Shown in pieces: positions 57,102 through 64,000 of a stretch of DNA of 64,000 nucleotides. The DNA comes from Hydractinia symbiolongicarpus. Its lineage: Eukaryota > Cnidaria > Hydrozoa > Anthoathecata > Hydractiniidae. The stretch's first letter is position 1, and every line of letters begins with the position of its first letter. The notes under the pieces are model-generated. The model was not told where the DNA came from. It searched no databases and saw only the letters and a list, made by a program, of their open reading frames with translations. The stretch spans positions 10,356,001-10,420,000 of the forward strand of contig NC_079878.1 of the NCBI RefSeq assembly GCF_029227915.1. Direction: 5' to 3'. A program made the position numbers and the translations under genes.

Positions 57102-57515
57102 TCATTTATTATAAACAGGAAACTTTCTGTACACTCCTTTTCGTTTTAAAATAAGTTTTATTTTAGATTGTGTTTTATTGTTTGCAGGAACAACCAAACC
57201 AACCTCTCTTTGCCTTTTCCCTGTCACTACCACACGTATCATATTGTCTTCACTTTGGTTGAGAAAATGATAGCAAAGGCTAGAAATCTCTAAAGGTATA
57301 TGCCCCACCAGCACCCCGTGTTCTTCATCTCGATACACACCAACACAGTATTTATCATACTGCTGAGGCTCTTCCCTTGAGTAGGGAGCAGTAAAGAGAA
57401 TTTCACCGATTGTAGAGGACCACATCGACCTGTAAGCATGATGACCTCGGATGACACTAATCAAGTCTGTTTTATGGCGCATTTTAAAGGGATAGTGACC
57501 ACTTACTCGAGCCAT
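57102..57515 (-). CDS. HIRAN-like domain protein, 137 residues
   Basis: An intact ORF from ATG at 57515. It contains RGHHAYRSMWSSTIGEIL, then DKYCVGVYRDEEHGVLVGHI, PLEIS, and VVVTGKRQREVGLVVP. This spacing (HxYxxxW, GExL, DxYxVxV, VGHxP) is that of HIRAN-type domains, which bind DNA ends in HLTF/Rad5 helicases and also occur alone in invertebrate and phage proteins. The C-terminus is very basic (KIKLILKRKGVYRK), fitting nucleic-acid binding. It has no signal peptide or membrane segment. It may be an element-encoded protein rather than a host gene. Confidence 0.65.
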   Translation of the reverse strand: MARVSGHYPFKMRHKTDLISVIRGHHAYRSMWSSTIGEILFTAPYSREEPQQYDKYCVGVYRDEEHGVLVGHIPLEISSLCYHFLNQSEDNMIRVVVTGKRQREVGLVVPANNKTQSKIKLILKRKGVYRKFPVYNK

Positions 57516-57666
57516 ATTTTTACTTCTAATAAAATGTAGCTACGTAATGTTTATTTTGTTTGTTTGCTTGTATTTCTTATATTGTCATCATAGTCGTTCG
57601 AATCGATTCATTTAAAAAAATCAAAGCAACATTATTTTAATTGTTCTTCGACACGCAAAAGTCAAT

Positions 57667-57994
57667 ATGGCAGAATTATCTGATTTGACCTCGCATAAAG
57701 GCAAAGAAGAAGAGCATTTACAATGCAGTTTAAAAAGTAAGTTGTGGGATTTGCCATTGAAAACAGCAACACAGCAGCAGCTCTCAAGATCATCTGATTT
57801 CATGTTTTAAGGAAGGGAAGAAAACTGAAGCAGGAGCGAATCTTTTAAAAAAACAGACGCTGCTGCTCCAAAATAAGGAACTTGACTTGAACCCGTTCGA
57901 AATTTCCGAAAATGATATCGCTGCCGCTGCACCAACACTAAAAGTGATTGATGAAAATGATATAGATGAAGAAATTGACATACTTAACTGTTGA
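57667..57994 (+). CDS. small acidic protein, divergent partner of the HIRAN-like gene
   Basis: The ATG at 57667 lies 151 bases from the divergent HIRAN start. One frame-consistent model joins 57667-57736 to 57789-57994 over a 52-base GTAAGT...AG intron. It gives 91 residues: an acidic N-terminus, ANLLKKQTLLLQNKELDLNP, then a very acidic end (DENDIDEEIDILN). Without splicing the first frame is 47 codons. No family recognised. Position inside the inverted repeats suggests it belongs to the element. Confidence 0.45.
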
Positions 57995-58162
57995 ATATTT
58001 ATTGTTGTATCATATTTTTTGTTTGTATTTCGTTTATTTGACTAACTACAAATATAATAACAATTTGCAATTTTAACATTTTTTAATAAACGCCCCCTCG
58101 ATTAAACGCCCCCTAAATATCAGAATATTCAATAAACGCCCCCGGCGTTTAATCGATGCATT

Positions 58163-59235
58163 ACGGTAACGTTATAGCCGACCTGTTAGCTAGGTCACTT
58201 TTTGACTCGACATTTACCGTCTCGTCTTATTTACGTTTGCTGCGCTTGGAAACGACAACAAAATTGTTTTTTGTTTTTTCCACAACATCTGAAGACCTTA
58301 GATTCTAGTTATATAGATTTACATAAGGCCGCGCGAGGGTAAAATTTCTGTTGTCGACATTAGAAGTTGTGCCTTTATCAGCAACTTTGTTATAAAATTT
58401 TCGAAGCTCGCCCCAGACTTCCGGCAAATGCGCTTAAATTCCATTATACGGTCATTAGAATCATCTTTGATTCCGAAACGGATTTGGGAACCCAGGTTTG
58501 GGAAACTTACCCAAATTGGTCCTAGGTGGTTCCTAGTTACCCACGCGGTGAAAAATTATTGACACTCACGCGGGGAAAAATCATTGACGTCACTACTTCG
58601 TTTCCAAGTTATTTGGCCTCAATTTGAGGTGCACTGTAATAGCTTCATTAATTTTAAAATAGTGTTAATGACGTCGCGCCGTTACGTTAGAAAATTTGAC
58701 ATTTGAGACTTAACTTTTTCGGCGATATCAAAGGAAAATGAACACATCCACCTTGCCTGTCACACACAGACACCCTCAGCGTATTATAATATAGATACAG
58801 TCAGCAACTATTACAACTGCATCTGAACCAAATCAACAATGGGATTTTTTGTATATATTGTGTATTTGCAAAATACTAGTCCGTTGCCGTAGAAAAATCC
58901 ACGGGTTCGCCTGTCCTTTTTTTACTGCACTGCGTGCGTCTCGCTACTTGGGCAGCTAAGCTACCATTTTGCGTGACAGAAAGACGTATACGGGTATTAT
59001 AATATAGACATTTAAGGTAAATATAAAAAAATGAATTACATAATCAATACCTTCAACTACAATCTTTTCGTTTCTAATTTCCTTATCAACAAGTGGCAGA
59101 CTATCTATATAAATATATGTGGGTCTATATAGGTATAGATGGCTATGGGAAAATTGATAACGAAGAAAAGTGTGGAAATGTAAGTAAAAAAATATATTGT
59201 ATAATTAGTTGTATTAGTTATACTGTACGCATTGT
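58163..59235. other. intergenic DNA with MITE-like termini
   Basis: GTATTATAATATAGA occurs at 58781 and 58994 in the same orientation, 213 bases apart. A related palindrome lies at 53693. These look like decayed termini of small non-autonomous elements. No gene. Confidence 0.35.
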
Positions 59236-59239
59236 ATAT

Positions 59240-59740
59240 ACAGTGGACTCTCTGTAACTCCAACTCTTACTCTCAAATAATTTCGCCAGCACGGTGGGAA
59301 TTTTCTAATAAACTCTCATAACTGTCAATTACTCGAACACCCATAACTCGAATCTCTCCTTAACTTAACCTTTTTTTGCTCTCTTTGGGTATTTTCTCTT
59401 AACTCCAGTGTCGCGACATGTATCTAAAACTTTATATGACACAAGCCGTTTTTTTTTGCATTTTTTTGGCTCTGCAAACGTAAGTCTACCGTCCCTGTAG
59501 ACAAGATCCTTCAGTGCAGCTTGCTGTATTGTAAACCTTTTTCATCTTCAAAGTCTAAACTGATTCGATTTTTTCATATTTATATGTCCGAGGGGGTCTT
59601 AAATGATTCATATGTCATTAGGACAAAGCATAAACACGATTCTTTGGTATTAAAGTATACAAAATTTATACAAAAGCTTGGAAAAACTCCGAAGACTCTA
59701 TTACCCGAAGCTCTGTATAACTTGAACAGTTTCTGATTCC
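59240..59740. mobile_element. possible Tigger-like MITE remnant
   Basis: Starts with ACAGTGGACTCTCTGTAACT, a form often seen at pogo/Tigger ends, with several further AACTCxAA motifs (59320-59410). The far end near 59690-59740 contains CTCTGTATAACTTGAAC reversed in sense. No transposase. Weakly supported. Confidence 0.3.
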
Positions 59741-59769
59741 CCATGCTGTTTGGGTATGTGAGAGAAATT

Positions 59770-59836
59770 GCGTTACGGGGAATGGAATTTCGTTCTCCCG
59801 CACAAACATGGCTTGTAACCACTAAGCTACCATGCT
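59770..59836 (-). mobile_element. tRNA-like SINE head
   Basis: On the minus strand, TGGTAGCTTAGTGGTTACAA resembles a Pol III A box, followed about 30 bases later by GAACGAAATTCC, near the B box consensus. It does not fold into a full cloverleaf by eye, so it is a SINE or tRNA pseudogene rather than a tRNA gene. Confidence 0.4.
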
Positions 59837-59884
59837 ATTGAAAACAGCTAACTATTTTTTTACTGACTAATTACCTGTTCTCCT

Positions 59885-60835
59885 TAGTGCCTAATTTGCT
59901 TGGAAATCTTACTTGAACTCACCCAAAGTAACACAAAGTATTAAAACTTCATTTTTAGAAGTCTCACAAAAAGGACCATCGATTTATCAAGTCAGCAGAT
60001 TTAATAATTCTGTGTTTACCCTTTTTTGTTTGAACCTGTTGATTTCAATTTGTCAATCTAAATTTCAGAAGTTAGATTTTCAACTTTTTGGATTTATCAA
60101 ACGAAACAATTAGTTTCCTCAAAGTTTCCATCGAAAAAAACTTTAATTCGAGAATTCGAATCAAAAAAGGATAATAAACAGTCAATTTTTTTAATTCAAT
60201 AATCGATCTCAACAAAATAAATCCTGTTTTGTCCACGGGTTTCAAAATCGTGTATTGCCTGCTTAATATGTTACCTGTTTAACAAAGGTATCAAAAACCA
60301 GATTGAATAAATTTTATATACATACATTTATATATATAATATACGTTTTGCATTACATGGCATTAATTTGTATCTTTCTAATAAATTCCCTTTTCAAATC
60401 AAAGAGTCAAAAAGAGGTTAAAGAGCTAATAAATAAACAAATTGGTGTTATTTCAGTTTATGACAAATTTGTATTCTTGTTTTTCATTTTTAAAACGTGC
60501 TTTCTTTTTCAGATCAGCTGTTATCAAACCGTGCACCATCAGCATTTTCAAAGCATTCTCAACAAGAGAGTAAATTTTGAAGGCTTAAATAATGAAATAT
60601 TTACCTGCTTATTGCTGAATTATTTAGCAATGAACTATTTCATCATTCAAATTGAGTTCGTTCAGAACTTATTATCTTTGAATCGACAAGTTAATACATA
60701 ACAAGATTTGTATTCTGAAAGTTTCAGAATTTTCCTGATCAGTTTTAAAAATATCCAGTTAAAGTTTTAACTTTTATTTTAGAATATATACTTCATATAG
60801 CTATGCAAAGTTTTTATTTTTTATTTATTCACGGT
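59885..60835 (-). repeat. 1 kb dispersed inverted repeat, arm 2
   Basis: Reverse-complement partner of 14960-15935. The 132-codon frame at 60303-60701 lies inside it but is not open in the partner arm, so it is not a conserved protein. Confidence 0.75.
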
Positions 60836-61147
60836 TGTAACGAGGTGGAGATTCGTGTTTCAAATCCAAGCTTCTGCGACTACGATCTTCGCAGTTTTGG
60901 ACACGGTGTAAGTGACTCACGAAATTTGCTATGCGGAAACCATGGACAAACGATGAGCTATATTTGAATGCGTCTATATTACAGAATGTATTTTCATCCA
61001 ATATACCATGATTTCTCAAAGAACTACACGACGAAGTCAGATTGACCAAGTCAAATTACAGATTTTTTAGTTTTATAATTTTCCCTCACAATATATCGTC
61101 GAATTATCAGCGGTAATTTACCCAGTGCTTGTTGTTCTTTTCTTTTG
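60836..61147. other. no supported gene
   Basis: The 74-codon frame on the minus strand (60825-61049) lacks motifs. Confidence 0.35.
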
Positions 61148-61270
61148 CTAGTGCAGCTTTGTGGCACCATAAAAGCTGGTGAAGCTTGTTGCACCATAAA
61201 AGCTAGTGCAGCTTTGTTGTACCATAGTCGCACCATAAGAGCTAGTGCAGCTATGTTGCACCATAAAAGT
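61148..61270 (+). repeat. minisatellite, about four units
   Basis: Imperfect copies of AGCTAGTGCAGCTTTGTTGC plus ACCATAAA, with a period near 30-40 bases. The ORFs on both strands here are products of the repeat. Confidence 0.75.
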
Positions 61271-61439
61271 ACAATTATTATAATTAATATTATATGTTAT
61301 ATTATATATAAAAAACTGCTTCTGTGCTAGAGGCACATGTGGTGTGAATTGGATTGAAATGTAAGATGTCTCTCCTGAAAATTACTCATGGATCGTTTAA
61401 TCAATTCCATTCTATGTTCGGCGAAAGTGCTGGAAAACA

Positions 61440-61560
61440 GTGTGCTTGTTACAAACTCGTGAGCTTGTATTAAAACGCAAATGTGTCCTACAAGAATGGA
61501 AATTTTTGCCTCTCTGAGCACCGACACGGGAGTCGTCGTGTGTTCGAATCTCATGTTCAA
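61440..61560 (+). mobile_element. tRNA-derived SINE-like sequence
   Basis: CACGGGAGTCGTCGTGTGTT followed by CGAATCTCATGTTC forms an anticodon-arm and T-arm-like end with a GTTCGAATC B box (61537-61547). The 5' half is less tRNA-like. Probably a SINE. Confidence 0.4.
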
Positions 61561-62229
61561 AACATTTGTTTAACTAACTAGTAAATAAAGGTGTTTCCAC
61601 CAAACTTTTTAAAAGTGAATGTAGGCAGAATTAACTGAATTAATGAATTTCGCAAATTTTGGGGTTTGTGGGTTTGTGGTCTTTCTTCTTCCTGTCAGTC
61701 GGCTCACCCAAGACGGACCCATCGAAAATTAAAAGTTCGAGGAATTTTCCGTTCAGGAAGGTCTCACAAATCAATTTTGAAAAATAAGTGTGTAACAAAT
61801 ATTATTGCGTATCTGAATAGTAAAATATGTCGTGTCTAACTTCGTAACAAAAATCCCAATTTGATAGACAGCTTTTTGTAAACTTTATTCGCGAGGTTGT
61901 TTGCGTATATCATACGTCTTGTTGTAGCTTGTAAGCAGTTTCTTTTTCAACATCATTACGGAAGCAGATAAACTATGCAAATCTCTGAAAAAAACACATA
62001 CCTACATACATAGATTTATTTGTGTTGCGAAACTCCCTAAAAAGAACTGTGTGTTTGATTCTCACACCAAAAATAAGTGCGGTCAGCCAACACCTGATGG
62101 TTTTTGTTCTTTAATGGAATTCCAAAGAAAGAGAGATTTAGAAATATACCTTCATACAACCTACATTGATCTAACGACAGTTGATTAGCCATATGAATTA
62201 CAATACATAAGTATTGATTCAGATGAAGA
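61561..62229. other. no supported gene
   Basis: AT-rich, no domain or repeat recognised. Confidence 0.35.
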
Positions 62230-64000
62230 AGTAAGTCTTTCTCGACTATATTCTAACAAAGTCAATATAGAGAAGAGTCGTTTACGCATGGCAACGGAAG
62301 CCAACAAGGAAAAATGTAAAAATAAGACATGCAACTGATTCCAACAAAAAGAACGCTAAAAAGCAGCATGCAACTAAGGAGAATAAGCAAAGACCTAAAA
62401 AAACAGCAAGCAACAGAACACAACAGGGAGCAATCTAGAAAACGAAAGGCAACTGTTTCCAATAAGGAGAAAACAAATACATATAACAATGCTGATGCTA
62501 AGCGCAAACAAAAAAGTGCTAAAACAATAAATGATTGCATTTTAAATTTCCCAAGAGGTATTCAGAATGGCCCCTACTATGTCTGCATAGTTTGTAATAG
62601 GAGCCTTTACAAGAAAACTGTGAAATCATTTAGCAAAAACAATTATGAAGTTTATACTTTGTGTTACCGATGTTCTATACTTTGATTCTCATGCTTACAT
62701 TTGCATAACTTGCGATAAGTATTTCAAAAAAGCTGAGATACCCCGCAGGCTGTTTGGAATAAGTTAAATATTGTTGATCTTCCTAATGAAATTCAATGTT
62801 TAAACAGACTTGAGCAAATTCTGATTTCAAAAAGAATATTATTTTTAAAAATAGCTGTTATGCCTAAAGGTCAACAACAAAAGATAAAAGGTACTATTTG
62901 CAATGTTCCTATTTAAGTAGAAGCCGTTAATAACAGTCTTCCTCAGGGTATAGATAGTAGTGGTGTATTGTGTGTTAAACTGAAGAGAAAGTTGGATTCT
63001 CGAGGCCATATTGTGTTTCAAAGTAGTTTTTAAACGAAGCCCTGCAATATTTGAAAAATTTCAATTCTACTCAGATGTGCTGATAAGAATGGATAATATA
63101 ACTCAGGAATTTTTAAGTTTATGTGATACAGATTCTATGGTTGACACAAATTAATTTTCAGTAACAGTTGACATTGATGATGACAATTTAGAAGCTGAAA
63201 ACGAAAGAAAGTATGAATTGTGCAAGTAGCGATGAAATGTGTGTTATACCAAATTTCCAAAATCGAGATGATGAGGTTTTAGATTTTGCTCCTGGTGAGA
63301 ATAAACAACCACAATCCTTTCTGACCAATACTGCGAGGAGCTTGCATTTCCCTTTTTACTTCCCTCTGGAAAATTTGTGTTATAAGGTTGCTAGACCAGT
63401 GTACTTGACAGCGACTAAATATTTCAGCCAGCGTTTGTTTGTTTTCAAATGCTGATTATATATTTTTTGCTCATTATGTAATGCAACAGTCAAATTTGCT
63501 TAATCTAATAATTATTGCAACAAAAAAGGTAAAGGGCACAATAACGGCTGTGCAGTTGCAAATTAATTTTCATAAAAAACTTCGTTCTTTTGTTTGTGAA
63601 GGTCAAAGTTATCAATTTATGAACTGTATTAAAGGAACACCTGCTTATTTAAAACATTTTCTTTACAATGTTTTACCAATGGTTAAACAGTTAGGATTGC
63701 CATGATACTTCCTTACTCTGTCATGTGCAGATTTAAGATGGGATGAACTGGTAGTGATAATAGGAAAATTAAATAACATTGATGTTAGCAGTAACGAATT
63801 GGATTATTTTAGCCGTTGTAGTATTCTTAATCAAAACCCAGTTTTAACTGCAAGGCACTTTCAATACAGAGTAGAGAATTTCTTTAGATAAATTTTGCTT
63901 CATTAGAGTAGTCCTATTGGCCAAGTAGCTAATTATGCTATTAAAGTCGAATTTCAGTTTAGAGGTTCACCCCACATCCCACCTTTTTTTTTTTGGTTGT
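62230..64000 (+). pseudogene. Helitron Rep/helicase ORF, N-terminal part, decayed
   Basis: The Lys-rich leader (62329-62685) ends with a finger-like YYVCIVCNRSLYKK and CYRC. Then follow NIVDLPNEIQCLNRLEQILI, PKGQQQKIKGTICNVPI, SSGVLCVKLKRKLDSRGHIV, FMNCIKGTPAYLKHF, SCADLRWDELVVIIGKLNNI, and NQNPVLTARHFQYRVENFF. This is the Helitron_like_N (Rep) domain order. The HUH nuclease motif at about 63961-63990 reads RGSPHIPP, so the second His is lost. At least eight stops or frameshifts are present, and the helicase part lies beyond the window. Confidence 0.82.

Larger units (their letters stand above)
56883..58162. mobile_element. 1.28 kb inverted-repeat element with HIRAN-like gene
   Basis: The ends are inverted AATGCATCGATTAAACGCC at 56883 and, reversed, ending 58162. 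Inside both ends the motif TAAACGCCCCC recurs several times (56895-57000 and 58090-58160), and CTAAATATCA follows on both sides. These C-rich repeats may be transposase-binding arrays. No transposase is present. Two divergent small genes lie inside. The target-site duplication is not clear. I do not recognise the superfamily. Confidence 0.7.

Noticed and set aside
59770-59836. Functional tRNA gene
   Set aside because: A and B box-like motifs are present, but the arms do not pair as a full cloverleaf.
60303-60701. 132-codon hydrophobic ORF
   Set aside because: Lies in an inverted repeat whose other arm does not keep the frame; no domain.
61145-61336. Opposite-strand ORFs of about 60 codons with repeated GTIKAS/MVQQS
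   Set aside because: Minisatellite translation.

Overview
The window looks like a eukaryotic, AT-rich, repeat-laden metazoan contig. Small exons with GT-AG introns, Kolobok, PIF/Harbinger, pogo, Helitron and LINE families, and no dense protein-coding gene order all point this way. The protein flavour of the retroelements makes me favour a cnidarian, probably a hydrozoan or other medusozoan. That is inference from family resemblance, not a database match.

1-14.5 kb: this is the only region where I see a plausible host gene. A four-exon gene (2764-4412) encodes a 181-residue secreted, helix-rich protein. A second copy lies 6.5 kb downstream in the same orientation (9244-10924) and carries a premature stop in its last exon. 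Both copies share a TATA box close to the ATG, a conserved ATTTATTTATT element just after the stop codon, and long homologous flanks. The predicted protein (signal peptide, about four helices, three cysteines after the signal peptide, four exons) resembles a short helical cytokine in layout. Degenerate extra copies of the flanks, without exons, occur at about 5.7-7.3 kb and, inverted, at about 11.2-14.5 kb. The inverted copy is interrupted by a 1.86 kb PIF/Harbinger element.

15-34 kb: a mosaic of a repeat family that carries ubiquitin-specific-protease (USP, peptidase C19) fragments. It also holds an unrecognised multi-exon pseudogene (22 kb), a three-copy 480 bp satellite (26-27.5 kb), a five-copy array of exon-like units of about 0.6 kb (27.5-29.9 and 32.2-32.9 kb), a LINE 5' half (29.9-31.4 kb) and a Ty3/Gypsy pol remnant (33-34 kb).

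34.2-37.6 kb: an almost intact Kolobok DNA transposon with TTAA target duplication sits inside a USP fragment. It has two convergent genes: a THAP-domain transposase with one stop codon, and an intact accessory protein that resembles the cysteine-rich cytosolic domain of the P2X7 receptor.

37.6-51.7 kb: more USP and restriction-like-endonuclease LINE fragments, a 3.15 kb pogo/Tigger element with a C-terminal PHD-like finger (39.6-42.8 kb), a second retroelement nuclease-like C-terminus (43.7-44.4 kb), an integrase-core fragment, and small unknown ORF remnants.

51.7-64 kb: mostly featureless AT-rich DNA. It includes a 1.28 kb inverted-repeat element carrying an intact HIRAN-like ORF and a small acidic ORF (56.9-58.2 kb). 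One arm of a 1 kb inverted repeat lies at 59.9-60.8 kb, its partner being at 15.0-15.9 kb. tRNA-like SINE heads and a decayed Helitron run to the window end.

Most protein-coding ORFs here belong to mobile elements. The secreted helical protein pair is the strongest candidate for an undescribed host system.
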